From: Kineococcus xinjiangensis
Lineage (GTDB): Bacteria; Actinomycetota; Actinomycetes; Actinomycetales; Kineococcaceae
DNA length: 64,000 bases
Direction of reading: 5' to 3'
NCBI RefSeq assembly: GCF_002934625.1
Contig: NZ_PTJD01000001.1
Coordinates: forward strand, 186,001 to 250,000
Part shown: positions 30,688 to 40,322 of the stretch, piece by piece
Layout: every line of letters starts with the position of its first letter
Numbering within the stretch: the stretch's first letter is position 1
The notes under the pieces: generated by a model
The model's input: only the letters and a program-made list of their open reading frames with translations
What the model was told of the DNA's origin: nothing
Database searches by the model: none
Translations under genes and position numbers: made by a program

Positions 30688-31280
30688 CCGCCGCGGGTGC
30701 GGGCGGCCTCGTCCAGGGCCGCGATGAGCTCCACGACCCGGTCGAAGAAGGCGTCCACCGGCACCTCGCGGTAGCCGCGGCGGCCGCGGCGGGGGCGGAA
30801 CAGCGCAGAGCGCACGTCGGCGGGGCGCAGCCTGCCCCGCCCCGCGAGGTGGTCCGCGACCAGCCGGCACAGCTGGTCCACGTCGGAACGGTCGTAGGTC
30901 CGCTCCAGCCACCTCCCGCGGGGGAACCGGTCGCCCCCCGGGCCTGCCAGGCGTCCCCGCACGGCCGCCATCACCGCGGAGACCTGCTCGCTCCACACCT
31001 GCCGCCGGGGGCCGGCCAGCGCACGGCCGGCGGCCTGCGCGGCGAGGGCGTCCTCGATGCCCGCCAGAACGGCGTCGGTCGCGCTGATGTCGTAGCCGCC
31101 GAGGGCGAAGCGGAAGCCGGCCGAGCGGACGTGCTGCGGCGCGACCTGGGGCGCGGGCCCGGCACAGCCGCGCCGCACCCGCTCGAGGAAGTCGTCCACC
31201 TCCGCCACGGCGTAACCGCGGCGCAACCGCGAGGTGCGGTGGGGTGCGGCGTGCAGGGCCCGCCGCAGCCGGTCGTCCAC
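30684..31280 (-). CDS. DivIVA-domain-like protein with four repeats
   Basis: A protein of about 198 residues with four degenerate copies of the DivIVA N-terminal motif (aromatic/Gly-Tyr, four residues, V/T-D, then a short hydrophobic helix): GYAVAEVDDFLERV at 22-35, GYDISATDAVLAGI at 62-75, YDRSDVDQLCRLV at 129-141 and YREVPVDAFFDRV at 170-182. There is no long coiled coil. This motif normally mediates membrane or pole association. The GTG at 31280 lies 11 bases after the rlmN stop with no clear ribosome site; a GTG at 31334 overlapping rlmN is the alternative. Function unknown. Confidence 0.78.
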   Translation of the reverse strand: MDDRLRRALHAAPHRTSRLRRGYAVAEVDDFLERVRRGCAGPAPQVAPQHVRSAGFRFALGGYDISATDAVLAGIEDALAAQAAGRALAGPRRQVWSEQVSAVMAAVRGRLAGPGGDRFPRGRWLERTYDRSDVDQLCRLVADHLAGRGRLRPADVRSALFRPRRGRRGYREVPVDAFFDRVVELIAALDEAARTRGG

Positions 31281-31290
31281 GTCGGCGCCG

Positions 31291-32526
31291 TCAGGCGGGT
31301 GCGACGGCGGGCGAGACGCCCGGCTCGTCCTCACCCGTGGCGGCGAGCTGGCCGCACGCCCCGTCGATCTCGCTGCCGCGGGTGTCGCGCACGGTCGTCG
31401 GGATGCCGCGCGCCTCCAGCGCCGCGACGAAGGCCCGCTCCACGGCCGGGTCGCTGGCCGTCCACTTCGACCCCGGCGTCGGGTTCAGCGGGATCGGGTT
31501 GACGTGGACCCACCCGCGGCCCCGGGCGTTGAGCAGCTTGCCGAGGCGGTCCGCGCGCCACGCCTGGTCGTTGATGTCGCGGATGAGGGCGTACTCGATG
31601 CTGACCCGGCGGCCCGTGGCGTCGAAGTAGCGGCGGGCGGCGTCGAGCGCCTCGCCGACCTTCCACCGGGTGTTGATCGGGACCAGCTCGTCGCGCAGCT
31701 CGTCGTCGGGGGCGTGCAGGCTCAGCGCCAGCGTCACGGGGACGCCCTCGCCGGCGAGCTTGTCGATGGCGGGGACCAGCCCGACCGTCGACATCGTCAC
31801 GCCGCGCGCGGAGATGCCGAGACCGTCGGGCGCCGGCTGCGTGAGGCGGCGGATCGCCGCGACGGCGGCCTTGTAGTTGGCCAGGGCCTCGCCCATGCCC
31901 ATGAAGACGACGTTGTTGACCCGGCCCGGCCCGCCGGCGATCTCGCCGCGGTGCAGGGCGCGGGCCGCGGCGAGCACCTGCTCGACGATCTCCGCGGTGG
32001 ACATGTTGCGGGTCAGCCCCGCCTGGCCGGTGGCGCAGAACGGGCAGTTCATCCCGCAGCCGGCCTGGCTGGAGATGCACACGGTGGCCCGGCCGGGGTA
32101 GCGCATGAGCACCGACTCCACCAGGGCCCCGTCGAAGAGCCGCCACAGCGTCTTCACCGTCGTGCCGCCGTCGCACTCCTGGGTCCGCACGGGCGTCAGC
32201 AGTCGCGGCAGCAGCCCGTCGGTGAGGCGCTGCCTGCTGGCGGCGGGCAGGTCGGTCATCGCCTCGGGGTCGTCCTCGAGCCGCTCGAACCAGTGCATGG
32301 CGAGCTGCTTCGCGCGGAACGGCTTCTCACCGAGCTCCTCGACCGCGGCGCGCCGCTCGGCGGGCTCGAGGTCGCTGAAGTGCCGCGGCGGCTTGCCCCT
32401 GCGCGGGGCGGACATCACCAGCTTGCCGGGGCCCGCGGGGGCGAGCGGCAGGGGCGGGCGCTGGTCGCGGTCGGGCGCGGGCACATCGGTCGCGGGCACG
32501 GCGGGAGCGGGGATCTGGGCAGCCAT
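31291..32526 (-). CDS. rlmN: Dual-specificity 23S rRNA/tRNA adenine C2-methyltransferase
   Basis: Radical-SAM enzyme that makes m2A2503 in 23S rRNA and m2A37 in tRNAs; 411 residues. The SAM cluster motif is CGMNCPFC in [26 protein letters not shown] and the [17 protein letters not shown] block follow. The conserved reactive cysteine near the C-terminus is in DIDGACGQL-type context ([11 protein letters not shown]). The N-terminal 35 residues are Pro/Ala-rich. The ATG at 32526 has GGAGG about 5 bases upstream. It lies downstream of cdsA. Confidence 0.97.
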   Translation of the reverse strand: MAAQIPAPAVPATDVPAPDRDQRPPLPLAPAGPGKLVMSAPRRGKPPRHFSDLEPAERRAAVEELGEKPFRAKQLAMHWFERLEDDPEAMTDLPAASRQRLTDGLLPRLLTPVRTQECDGGTTVKTLWRLFDGALVESVLMRYPGRATVCISSQAGCGMNCPFCATGQAGLTRNMSTAEIVEQVLAAARALHRGEIAGGPGRVNNVVFMGMGEALANYKAAVAAIRRLTQPAPDGLGISARGVTMSTVGLVPAIDKLAGEGVPVTLALSLHAPDDELRDELVPINTRWKVGEALDAARRYFDATGRRVSIEYALIRDINDQAWRADRLGKLLNARGRGWVHVNPIPLNPTPGSKWTASDPAVERAFVAALEARGIPTTVRDTRGSEIDGACGQLAATGEDEPGVSPAVAPA

Positions 32527-32563
32527 CGTGCCTCCATGGTCGCACGCGGGGACGCCCCCGGGC

Positions 32564-32595
32564 AGCCGTCGCCCGCGCTGCGCGCGCGGACGGCT
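32564..32595 (-). terminator. Hairpin after cdsA
   Basis: Two 6-bp stems (32564-32569 with 32590-32595, and 32573-32578 with 32584-32589) separated by a 3-base bulge, touching the cdsA stop codon. Weak to moderate candidate. Confidence 0.4.
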
Positions 32596-33488
32596 CAGGT
32601 GGGGACGGCGAGGTGGAGCACCAGGTAGATGACGGGTGCCGTGGGCAGCAACGAGTCGAGGCGGTCCATGATTCCGCCGTGCTCGGGGATGAGGTTGCTC
32701 ATGTCCTTGATGCCCAGGTCCCGCTTCAGCAGCGACTCCGACAGGTCGCCCACCGTGGCGCTCAGCACCGCCGCGACGCCGAGGAGGGCGCCGACCCACC
32801 ACGACCCGTGCAGGGCGAGCGGCACCGCAACCGCCCCGGTCACCGCACCCAGCACGACGGAGCCCGCCATCCCCTCCCAGGACTTCTTCGGGCTGACGGA
32901 GGGCGCCATGGGGTGCCTGCCGAAGAGGACCCCGGCGACGAAGCCCCCGATGTCGCTGGCCACCGCGCACAGGATGAAGACGAGGATCCGCCACGGCCCG
33001 TCCGGCTCCGCCAGCATCAGCATGGCGAAGCCCGCGAGGAACGGGGCGTAGGTGGTGATGAACACCGCGCCCGCCACGTCGGCGACCGGCAGGACCCGCG
33101 CCACCCCCGGCTCCGGCGAGGTGTGCCCGGTCAGCCGCCACAGCAGCACCGCCGCGACGGTCAGCGCGTAGGAGACGAAGAGGCTCTCCGGCCCGCCCAC
33201 GTACGCCGCGGGGACGATGGCCACCGCCCCCGCCACGAGCGGGACGACCGGCACGTCGAGGTGGCGGGCGCGGAAGGCGACGGCCATCTCGCGCACGGCC
33301 AGCACGACCGCCACGGTCGCCAGGACGACGAAGGCCTCCTTGCGGATGACGAGGCAGGCCACCACCAGGGCGATGAGGCCGATCCCGACCCCGCTGGCCA
33401 CCGGCAGGTTGCGTCCCGCCCGGGGGCGCCGCCTGCCCCCGGGCGCGCTCGTGCTGCCGGCCGGAGCCGGCGGGACTGCGCCGCTCAC
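32595..33488 (-). CDS. cdsA: Phosphatidate cytidylyltransferase (CDP-DAG synthase)
   Basis: Membrane enzyme making CDP-diacylglycerol for phospholipid synthesis; 297 residues. About seven or eight hydrophobic segments follow a basic, Pro-rich N-terminus of some 28 residues. The family signature is present near the C-terminus: [16 protein letters not shown], then [17 protein letters not shown]. The GTG at 33488 overlaps the frr stop (GTGA), so it is coupled to frr. The pyrH-frr-cdsA-rlmN order is standard for actinobacteria. Confidence 0.96.
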   Translation of the reverse strand: MSGAVPPAPAGSTSAPGGRRRPRAGRNLPVASGVGIGLIALVVACLVIRKEAFVVLATVAVVLAVREMAVAFRARHLDVPVVPLVAGAVAIVPAAYVGGPESLFVSYALTVAAVLLWRLTGHTSPEPGVARVLPVADVAGAVFITTYAPFLAGFAMLMLAEPDGPWRILVFILCAVASDIGGFVAGVLFGRHPMAPSVSPKKSWEGMAGSVVLGAVTGAVAVPLALHGSWWVGALLGVAAVLSATVGDLSESLLKRDLGIKDMSNLIPEHGGIMDRLDSLLPTAPVIYLVLHLAVPT

Positions 33489-34042
33489 ACCGCCAGCAGC
33501 TCAGCTTCCTTGTTCTTCAGCAGGTCGTCGATGGCCTCGACGTGCTTCTTGGTGCTCGCCTCGAGCTCCTTCTCCGCACGCGCCACCTCGTCCTCGCCCG
33601 CCTCGCCGTCCTTGACGATGCGGTCGAGCTCCTCCTTCGCCCGGCGGCGGATGTTGCGGATGGAGACGCGGGCGTCCTCGGCCTTGTTGCGGGCGAGCTT
33701 GATGTAGTCCTTGCGCCGCTCCTCGGTGAGCTGGGGCAGGACGATGCGGATGACCTGGCCGTCGTTGCTCGGGTTCACCCCGAGGTCGGAGTTGCGCAGC
33801 GCCTTCTCGATCTCGCCCATCGCGCCGCGGTCGAACGGTGCGATGAGGACGGAGCGGGCCTCGGGGATCTGGAACGAGGCCAGCTGCTGCAGCGGCGTCG
33901 GGGCGCCGTAGTAGTCGACGAGGATCTTGTGGAACATCGCGGCGTTCGCCCGGCCGGTGCGGATGCCAGCGAAGTCCTCCTTCGCGACCTCGACCGCCTT
34001 GTCCATCTTCTCCTCTGCCTCGAGGAGGGTGTCGTCGATCAC
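33485..34042 (-). CDS. frr: Ribosome recycling factor
   Basis: Splits post-termination ribosomes with EF-G; 185 residues, exactly the family length. Landmarks: [48 protein letters not shown] and [31 protein letters not shown]. The GTG at 34042 is chosen by length and by AAGGGA about 7 bases upstream; an upstream GTG at 34060 would add six residues. Confidence 0.98.
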   Translation of the reverse strand: MIDDTLLEAEEKMDKAVEVAKEDFAGIRTGRANAAMFHKILVDYYGAPTPLQQLASFQIPEARSVLIAPFDRGAMGEIEKALRNSDLGVNPSNDGQVIRIVLPQLTEERRKDYIKLARNKAEDARVSIRNIRRRAKEELDRIVKDGEAGEDEVARAEKELEASTKKHVEAIDDLLKNKEAELLAV

Positions 34043-34101
34043 AGTCGTCCCTTCGTCCACCGCGCGAGCGTCGAGTTCACCGCCCGCGCCGCCCCGGGGG
34101 G

Positions 34102-34866
34102 TCAGCCGGGCGTGACCAGCGTGCCGATCCTCTCACCCCGCAGCGCGGCCGCCACGTTGCCCTGCCCGTCCATGCCGAAGACGACCATGGGCAGGCGGTT
34201 CTCGGCGCAGAGGCTGAAGGCGGTGTTGTCCACGACCCGCAGCCCGCGCTTCATGGCCTCGGCGTGGGTGATCTCGTCGATCTTCGTGGCGCTCGCGTCC
34301 GTGCGCGGGTCGCCGGTGTAGACGCCGTCCACGCCGTTCTTCGCCATGAGGACCACGTCGGCGCGCACCTCCAGCGCACGCTGGGCGGCGACGGTGTCCG
34401 TGGAGAAGTACGGCATGCCGGCGCCGGCGCCGAAGATGACGACCCGGCCCTTCTCCATGTGCCGGATGGCGCGGCGGGGGATGTACGGCTCCGCGACCTG
34501 CCCCATCGTGATGGCCGTCTGCACGCGCGTGTCGACCTTCGCCTGCTCCAGGAAGTCCTGCAGGGCGAGGCAGTTCATGACCGTGCCGAGCATGCCCATG
34601 TAGTCGGCGCGGGTGCGGTCCATGCCGCGCTGGGACAGTTCCGCGCCGCGGAAGAAGTTGCCGCCGCCCACGACGATCGCCACCTGCACGCCCTGCCGCA
34701 CGGGCACGGCGATCTCCCGGGCGATGCGCGAGACGACGTCGGGGTCCACGCCGACCCGGCCCGCGCCGAACATCTCCCCCGACAGCTTCAGCAGGACGCG
34801 GCGGTAGGTAGGTGCCGGTTCCACGGTCCCTGCGTCGAGGTCGACGGTCACGGTGGTCTCGGGCAC
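34102..34866 (-). CDS. pyrH: UMP kinase
   Basis: Phosphorylates UMP to UDP for pyrimidine nucleotide supply; 254 residues, hexameric amino acid kinase fold. Landmarks: [11 protein letters not shown] near 23, [10 protein letters not shown] near 65, [14 protein letters not shown], and the nucleotide-binding [13 protein letters not shown]. The GTG at 34866 has AGGAG six bases upstream; an overlapping ATG is out of frame, and the longer frame to 35013 lacks similarity. It is followed at 59 bases by frr. Confidence 0.97.
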   Translation of the reverse strand: MPETTVTVDLDAGTVEPAPTYRRVLLKLSGEMFGAGRVGVDPDVVSRIAREIAVPVRQGVQVAIVVGGGNFFRGAELSQRGMDRTRADYMGMLGTVMNCLALQDFLEQAKVDTRVQTAITMGQVAEPYIPRRAIRHMEKGRVVIFGAGAGMPYFSTDTVAAQRALEVRADVVLMAKNGVDGVYTGDPRTDASATKIDEITHAEAMKRGLRVVDNTAFSLCAENRLPMVVFGMDGQGNVAAALRGERIGTLVTPG

Positions 34867-35204
34867 GCATGCTCCTGCTCGTCGGGCGGCGCGGTGGCCG
34901 GCTGCTGTGGTGTGGACGGGCCGGCGCGGGGCTGCGCGGCCGGGGCGAGGGGGCACCCCGGGGTCCACGGTCCGCGGGCGTCCTCGGCCGCGGGCACACC
35001 CAGTCTGCCGCACCGGCAGGGTTGCGGGCTCCCCCCGGTGCCGCGCCGCTGCGCCGATGGGGTGTGCGGGGGCTCACGCCGGCGCCCGCCGCGCTCACCC
35101 GCCCGCGCGCAGCGCGACCGCCGCCCGCTCCGGGCACACGTGCGACGGCTCCCCCCGCCGCGCTCCGGGCGGGAGCGCGACGGGGGGAGCCGGGGGGTGC
35201 TGGG
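34867..35204 (-). other. tsf-pyrH spacer
   Basis: A 338-base gap with no credible gene. It holds the tsf terminator (35146-35192) and, nearer pyrH, GC-rich sequence in which I see no clear promoter or other structure. Confidence 0.5.
35146..35192 (-). terminator. tsf terminator
   Basis: A 21-position stem with a single C-A mismatch (35146-35166 with 35172-35192) and a 5-base loop, ending 12 bases after the tsf stop. No U-tract. Confidence 0.8.
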
Positions 35205-36032
35205 TCAGGCGCCGACGCGGAAGCGCGCGAACGCGGTGGCGTTGGCGCCGGCCGACTTCAGGACCTGGGCGACGGTCTGCTTCGGGTCCTTGGCGAACGC
35301 CTGCTCCAGCAGGACGTTGTCCTTGAAGAAGCCGTTGACGCGGCCCTCGACGATGCGCGGCAGGGCCGCCTCGGGCTTGCCCTCCTCGCGGGAGGTGGCC
35401 TCGGCGACGCGACGCTCCTTCTCCACGACGTCGGCGGGCACGTCCTCGCGGCTGAGGTACGTCGGCGACATGGCGGCGGCGTGCATGGCGACGTCCTTGC
35501 CCGCCTCGGTGGCCTCGGAGTCCAGGGCCACGAGCACGCCGATCTGCGGCGGCAGGTCGGCGCTGGTGCGGTGCAGGTAGGACGCCACGAAGGGGCCCTC
35601 GACGCGCGCGACGCGACGCACGACGATCTTCTCGCCGATGGTGGCGTTGGCCTCGTCGAGCACGTCCTGGACGGTCTTGCCGCCGACGTCGCTGGCCAGC
35701 AGGGCCTCCGCGTCGGTGGACTTCGTGTCCACGGCCTGCTGCAGCACCTGCTGCGCCAGCTCCTGGAAGCGCTCGCCCTTGGCGACGAAGTCGGTCTCGC
35801 AGTTGACCTCGACGAGCACGCCGACGCCACCGCCGACGTGGGCGGCGACGAGGCCGTTGGAGGCGTCGCGGCCCTCGCGCTTGGTCACGCCCTTGAGGCC
35901 CTTGACGCGCAGGATCTCGACGGCCTTGTCGAAGTCGCCCTCGGCCTCGACGAGAGCGTTCTTGCAGTCGAGCATCCCTGCGCCGGTCTTCTCGCGCAGC
36001 GACTTGACGTCGGCGGCGGTGTAGGCGGCCAT
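35205..36032 (-). CDS. tsf: Elongation factor Ts
   Basis: Nucleotide exchange factor for EF-Tu; 275 residues, typical of the shorter actinobacterial form. The N-terminal UBA-like module reads [25 protein letters not shown]; the core has the EF-Tu contact block [12 protein letters not shown] and a second dimerisation-like subdomain. The ATG at 36032 is preceded by GAGGAGAGGA. It lies downstream of rpsB, separated by a very strong hairpin. Confidence 0.98.
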   Translation of the reverse strand: MAAYTAADVKSLREKTGAGMLDCKNALVEAEGDFDKAVEILRVKGLKGVTKREGRDASNGLVAAHVGGGVGVLVEVNCETDFVAKGERFQELAQQVLQQAVDTKSTDAEALLASDVGGKTVQDVLDEANATIGEKIVVRRVARVEGPFVASYLHRTSADLPPQIGVLVALDSEATEAGKDVAMHAAAMSPTYLSREDVPADVVEKERRVAEATSREEGKPEAALPRIVEGRVNGFFKDNVLLEQAFAKDPKQTVAQVLKSAGANATAFARFRVGA

Positions 36033-36146
36033 ATCGGTCCTCTCCTCGTGCGTCACGGGTGTGTGGCCGCGCGGCACGGCGCGGCCGGTGCTCCCCCGTC
36101 CGGCGGCCGGGAGCGGTCGGCGGCCGGGGTGCACGGGACGGGCTGA

Positions 36147-36196
36147 CGCCCCCGCGCCGGGCCGTCCGCGGGTGCGGACGGCCCGGCGCGGGGGCG
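36147..36196 (-). terminator. 23-bp perfect hairpin between rpsB and tsf
   Basis: A perfect 23-bp stem (36147-36169 with 36174-36196) and a 4-base loop, 8 bases after the rpsB stop. It is the longest perfect stem I found here. It may terminate or attenuate rpsB transcripts and lower tsf expression. No U-tract. Confidence 0.8.
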
Positions 36197-36204
36197 GGGG
36201 GGGG

Positions 36205-37125
36205 TCAGGCCTGGTCGGTCGACTGCGCAGCGGCGGCCGCGTCGCCGGTGGCGAGCTCCTCGGCCGGCGCGGTGCTGCCGCTGGCGACCTCGGCCTCGTG
36301 GACCTCGGGCGCCTGCGCGGCGTCGGCGGTCGCGCCCTCGCCGGCGCCGGACTGCACGCCGCCGGGAGCCGGGTTGTCGAGCAGCTCCTGCTCCCAGGAC
36401 GCCAACGGCTCCTCGCCGGAGGCGTCGCCGCCGCCGTGGCGGACCTGGAGCCCCTCGGCGACGGCGTCGGCGATGACGCGGGTCAGCAGGTTGATGGCGC
36501 GGATCGCGTCGTCGTTGCCGGGGATGCGGTAGTCCACGACGTCGGGGTCGCAGTTGGAGTCGACGATCGCGACGATCGGGATGCGCAGCTTGCGCGCCTC
36601 GTCGACCGCCAGGTGCTCCTTGTTGGTGTCGACGATCCACACGGCGCTGGGGACCTTCGACATGTCGCGGATGCCGCCGAGGGTCTTGTCCAGCTTCTCG
36701 TACTCGCGGCGGAGGACGAGCAGCTCCTTCTTCGTCATGCCGGAGCCGGCGACGTCGTCGAAGTCCATCTCCTCCAGCTCGCGCAGGCGCTGCAGGCGCT
36801 TGGAGACGGTCTGGAAGTTGGTCAGCATGCCGCCGAGCCAGCGCTGGTTGATGTAGGGCATCCCGACGCGACGGGCCTGCTCCGCGATCGACTCCTGCGC
36901 CTGCTTCTTCGTCCCGATGAAGAGCACGGAGCCGCCGTGGGCGACGGTGTCCTTCACGAACTCGTAGGCGCGGTCGATGAACGACAGCGACTGCTGCAGG
37001 TCGATGATGTAGATGCCGTTGCGCTCCGTGAAGAGGAAGCGCTTCATCTTGGGGTTCCAGCGGCGGGTCTGGTGCCCGAAGTGCACGCCCGACTCGAGCA
37101 GCTGGCGCATCGTCACGACGGCCAT
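36205..37125 (-). CDS. rpsB: 30S ribosomal protein S2 with acidic tail
   Basis: Small-subunit protein at the head-body junction, 306 residues. The conserved S2 fold covers about 1-225 ([59 protein letters not shown]). The last 70-80 residues are an Ala/Glu/Asp-rich tail, a known actinobacterial variation. The ATG at 37125 has AGGAGG seven bases upstream. It is divergent from the aminotransferase gene. Confidence 0.98.
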   Translation of the reverse strand: MAVVTMRQLLESGVHFGHQTRRWNPKMKRFLFTERNGIYIIDLQQSLSFIDRAYEFVKDTVAHGGSVLFIGTKKQAQESIAEQARRVGMPYINQRWLGGMLTNFQTVSKRLQRLRELEEMDFDDVAGSGMTKKELLVLRREYEKLDKTLGGIRDMSKVPSAVWIVDTNKEHLAVDEARKLRIPIVAIVDSNCDPDVVDYRIPGNDDAIRAINLLTRVIADAVAEGLQVRHGGGDASGEEPLASWEQELLDNPAPGGVQSGAGEGATADAAQAPEVHEAEVASGSTAPAEELATGDAAAAAQSTDQA

Positions 37126-37351
37126 GGGTGTCCTCCTGGTGCCCGGCCGGAGCCGGGTTCGGTTGTCGCGGACGGCCGGTCGGCCGCCGCCCTGGCCCCC
37201 GCGGCGCGCCCCACCGCGACCACCCGCGCGAGCGGGTGCCGTGGACCGGGGACGCGCCCCGAGGCTCCCGGCGCGGCGGCCACCGGGGCCACCGTCCGCG
37301 GGCCCGGTGAGCGGGGACGCGAAGTCGCCCGGCACAGACCGGGCGCAGCCG

Positions 37352-37357
37352 TATCCT
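37352..37357 (+). promoter_or_regulatory. -10 element for leaderless aminotransferase gene
   Basis: TATCCT matches TANNNT and lies seven bases before the GTG at 37365. No Shine-Dalgarno is present, so a leaderless message is likely. Confidence 0.5.
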
Positions 37358-37364
37358 ACGGGCC

Positions 37365-38597
37365 GTGAGCAGCCCCCTCCACACCGGCCCGGACCGTCCC
37401 TCCGCCGCCCCTGCCGGTGCCCGCCGCGGGGTGCGGCGGATGCAGGGCTTCGGGCCCACGATCTTCGCCGAGATGTCCGCGCTGGCGGCGCGCACCGGCT
37501 CGCTCAACCTCGGGCAGGGCTTCCCCGACTCCGACGGCCCCTCCTCGCTGCTGGAGGACGCCGTCGATGCGATCCGGGCCGGGCGCAACCAGTACCCGCC
37601 GGGCTCCGGCGAGCCGGAGCTGCTGGCCGCCGTCGCCGAGCACCAGCACCGTTTCCACGGCCTCGCCGTGGACCCGGCCACCGAGGTCCTCGTCACCACC
37701 GGGGCCACCGAGGCGGTCGCCGCGAGCGTGCTGGCGCTGTGCGAGCCCGGTGACGAGGTCATCGTGCTGGAGCCGGCCTACGACGCCTACGCCGCGGCGA
37801 TCGCGCTGGCCGGCGGGGTCCAGCGCAGCGTGCCGCTGCGGGCCACCGCCACCGGCTTCACCGTCGACGCCGACGCGCTGCGCGCCGCCTTCTCCGAGCG
37901 GACGCGGCTGCTGCTGCTCAACACCCCCCACAACCCCACCGGCGCGGTCCTCACCGCCGCCGAGCTGGCCGTGGTGGCGGAGCTGGCCGCCGCGCACGAC
38001 GTGGTCGTCGTCACCGACGAGGTCTACGAGCACCTGGTGTACGACGGGCTGCGGCACCTGCCGATCGCGACGCTGCCCGGCATGGCCGAACGCACCCTGA
38101 CCGTCTCCTCGGCGGGCAAGACCTTCTCGGTGACGGGCTGGAAGGTCGGCTGGCTGACGGGGCCGGCGGACCTGGTCACGGCCGTGCGGACGGTCAAGCA
38201 GTTCGTCACCTTCTCCGGTGGGGCGCCGTTCCAGCCCGCGGTGGCGCGGGCCCTGGCGCTGCCCGACGCCTTCTTCGCGGAACTCGCGGGCGACCACCAG
38301 CGCCGCCGGGACCTGCTGTGCGAGGGGCTGCGCGCCGCAGGGTTCGAGGTCCGGGTCCCCGCGGGCAGCTACTTCGTCGTGGCGGACCCGCGCCCGCTCG
38401 GCTTCGACGACGGCACGCAGCTCTGCCGGCGGCTGCCCGAGCTCGCCGGGGTCGTGGGCGTGCCGGTGTCGGCGTTCTGCACCCCGGGCGGGGAGGCGGC
38501 CGCCGAGGTGCGCCCGCTGGTCCGCTTCACCTTCTGCAAGCGGGACGCGGTGCTCTCCGAGGCCGTGGAGCGGCTGCAGCGGCTGCGCACGCACTGA
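37365..38597 (+). CDS. PLP-dependent aminotransferase, class I/II (DapC/YbdL-like)
   Basis: A 410-residue fold-type I aminotransferase. Landmarks: [74 protein letters not shown], and the PLP lysine in [16 protein letters not shown]; the C-terminal Arg is in VRFTFCKR. Candidates are N-succinyldiaminopimelate aminotransferase (fitting dapA and dapB here) or a methionine/kynurenine-type enzyme. The sequence does not settle this. The start is GTG with TATCCT seven bases upstream. Confidence 0.92.
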   Translation: MSSPLHTGPDRPSAAPAGARRGVRRMQGFGPTIFAEMSALAARTGSLNLGQGFPDSDGPSSLLEDAVDAIRAGRNQYPPGSGEPELLAAVAEHQHRFHGLAVDPATEVLVTTGATEAVAASVLALCEPGDEVIVLEPAYDAYAAAIALAGGVQRSVPLRATATGFTVDADALRAAFSERTRLLLLNTPHNPTGAVLTAAELAVVAELAAAHDVVVVTDEVYEHLVYDGLRHLPIATLPGMAERTLTVSSAGKTFSVTGWKVGWLTGPADLVTAVRTVKQFVTFSGGAPFQPAVARALALPDAFFAELAGDHQRRRDLLCEGLRAAGFEVRVPAGSYFVVADPRPLGFDDGTQLCRRLPELAGVVGVPVSAFCTPGGEAAAEVRPLVRFTFCKRDAVLSEAVERLQRLRTH

Positions 38598-38698
38598 GCC
38601 TCTGCGGCGCGGCGTCCACAGGGTCCGCCGGCCCGCCGCCGTCCCCAGCGGCGGCAGCGGCGGTCCCGCCGCACCCGGTGGCGCGGCAGCCTGCCGCC

Positions 38699-39313
38699 GT
38701 GCCCGCCGCCCCCAGCGCCACCCTCCTCGCCGGTGCCGCGACCGCCGCCCTCACCGTCGCCGCCCTCGCCTCGCCCTGGACCGCCGGCGCGCCCGCTGCC
38801 GGCCCCGCGCCCGACACGGTCGCGGCGGCCGCCCCGGCCGGGACCGCCACCGCGCAGCCCGCCCCGGTGGACGCCCCGGCGGGAGCCGCCACCGCCTACG
38901 ACTGGCCGCTGGCGCCGGCTCCGCGGGTCCTGCGCGGCTTCGACGTCCTGGCCTCCCCGTACGCGCCCGGCCACCGCGGGGTCGACCTGTCGGCGTCGCG
39001 GGGGCAGGAGGTGCTCACGGCGGGTGCGGGCACCGTGACCTTCGCGGGGGCGGTCGCCGGGCGCGGCGTCGTGGTCGTGGCCCACGCCGACGGGCTGCGC
39101 ACGACGTACGAGCCCGTGGTCCCCGCCGTCGGCGCCGGGACGCCGGTGCGCGCCGGGGCCGTCGTGGGCGTGCTCGCCGACTCCCCCGCACACTGCCCGG
39201 CCGAGGGCTGCCTGCACTGGGGGGCCCGGCGGGGGGAGCAGTACGTCGATCCCCTCGCCCTGCTGCGCCCGCCCGCCCCGCCGGTGCTGCTCCCGCTGGG
39301 CCGCCCGGGCTGA
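38699..39313 (+). CDS. Secreted M23 (LytM-like) peptidase-domain protein
   Basis: About 204 residues with an N-terminal hydrophobic signal (residues 8-27) and Ala/Pro-rich linker, then an M23 domain: GHRGVDL (His92, Asp96) and AHADGLRTTYEPV. The usual HxH motif reads C-L-H (Cys171-His173), so the first histidine is Cys, as I recall in some actinobacterial relatives. It may be a cell-wall hydrolase or an inactive binding module. The start is uncertain: GTG 38699 (with CAGCCT six bases upstream) or GTG 38678. Confidence 0.82.
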   Translation: MPAAPSATLLAGAATAALTVAALASPWTAGAPAAGPAPDTVAAAAPAGTATAQPAPVDAPAGAATAYDWPLAPAPRVLRGFDVLASPYAPGHRGVDLSASRGQEVLTAGAGTVTFAGAVAGRGVVVVAHADGLRTTYEPVVPAVGAGTPVRAGAVVGVLADSPAHCPAEGCLHWGARRGEQYVDPLALLRPPAPPVLLPLGRPG

Positions 39314-39321
39314 GCCCGGGC
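39303..39321 (+). terminator. Hairpin with the stop codon as loop
   Basis: Perfect 8-bp arms (39303-39310 and 39314-39321) flank the TGA stop codon of the M23 gene, which forms the entire 3-base loop. A second weak 6-bp stem lies at 39335-39356. Probable end signal between convergent genes. Confidence 0.55.
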
Positions 39322-39359
39322 CCCGCGGGGATCGACCGGCGGGCAGGCCGGCCGGTGGG

Positions 39360-40310
39360 TCAGCTGGCGTCGCTGAGCTTGCCGCGCAGCTGCAGCACGG
39401 CCTTGGTGTGCATCTGGCAGATGCGCGACTCCGTCACCCCGAGGACGCGGCCGATCTCCGCGAGGGTGAGGCCCTCGTAGTAGTAGAGGGTGACGACGAT
39501 CTTCTCCCGCTCGGGCAGCTGGTTGATGGCCCGCGCGAGGATGAACTTCGTCTCCTCCGACTCGAAGGCCGCCACCGGGTCCTCGGCCTTGGTGTCCTCG
39601 AGGGTGTCCACCAGGGAGAGCTTGTCGCCCTTCTCCCCGGAGACGGTGAGCAGCTCGTCGAGGGCCACCACGTTGACGTAGGACACCTGGCTGAAGATCG
39701 CGTGCAGGTCGCCGAGGGGGATCCCGAGGCGCTCGGCGACCTCCACCTCCGTCGGCGTGCGGTGCAGCTCGGCCTCGAGCGTGGCGTAGGCCCGCTCCAC
39801 CTCGCGGGCCTTGCTGCGCACCGAACGGGGGATCCAGTCGATGGCGCGCAGCTCGTCGATGATCGCGCCGCGGATGCGGGAGATGGCGTACGTCTCGAAC
39901 TTGATCGCACGCTCGATGTCGAACTTCTCGATCGCGTCGATGAGGCCGAAGATCCCGTAGGACACGAGGTCGGCCTGCTCGATGTTCGGCGGCAGTCCCA
40001 CGCCGACCCGGCCCGCGACGTACTTGACCAGCGGGGAGTAGTGCAGGATCAGCCGCTCGCGCAGGGCCGCGTTGCCCGTCGCCTTGAACTCCTCCCACAT
40101 CGCGCGCAGGGCGGCCTCGGCCGCCTCCTGCTCGGGCGTGGGGGTGCCCCGGCCGGCCCGGGTGGCGAACCGGGCGTTGGCCCGGGGCCGACCCGCCGGC
40201 TGCACCTCCTCCACCGGAGCCGGTGCGTCCTGCACCACCGTCAGGTCGGCGTCGGTCGCTGCGCCCGTCGGCGTGGCCTCTTGCGACCTGGCTGCTGCGT
40301 CCATCTCCAC
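39360..40310 (-). CDS. whiG: FliA/WhiG-family RNA polymerase sigma factor
   Basis: A sigma-28-type factor, 316 residues. After a variable, Pro/Ala-rich N-terminus of about 65 residues come region 2 ([26 protein letters not shown]... split around 95-150), region 3 and region 4 with the helix-turn-helix [24 protein letters not shown]. Streptomyces WhiG controls sporulation, and FliA controls flagella; the symbol is from similarity and position next to rpsB and xerC. The start may be GTG 40310 (GGAG six bases upstream) or ATG 40304. Its promoter probably lies inside xerC. Confidence 0.9.
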   Translation of the reverse strand: MEMDAAARSQEATPTGAATDADLTVVQDAPAPVEEVQPAGRPRANARFATRAGRGTPTPEQEAAEAALRAMWEEFKATGNAALRERLILHYSPLVKYVAGRVGVGLPPNIEQADLVSYGIFGLIDAIEKFDIERAIKFETYAISRIRGAIIDELRAIDWIPRSVRSKAREVERAYATLEAELHRTPTEVEVAERLGIPLGDLHAIFSQVSYVNVVALDELLTVSGEKGDKLSLVDTLEDTKAEDPVAAFESEETKFILARAINQLPEREKIVVTLYYYEGLTLAEIGRVLGVTESRICQMHTKAVLQLRGKLSDAS

Positions 40311-40322
40311 CCCCGGCTCCCG

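Noticed and set aside
37126-37364. Possible tRNA or structured RNA gene in the rpsB-aminotransferase gap
   Set aside because: Only short hairpins (for example 37221-37238) are seen; no cloverleaf or CCA-type acceptor could be folded. It is treated as a divergent promoter region.
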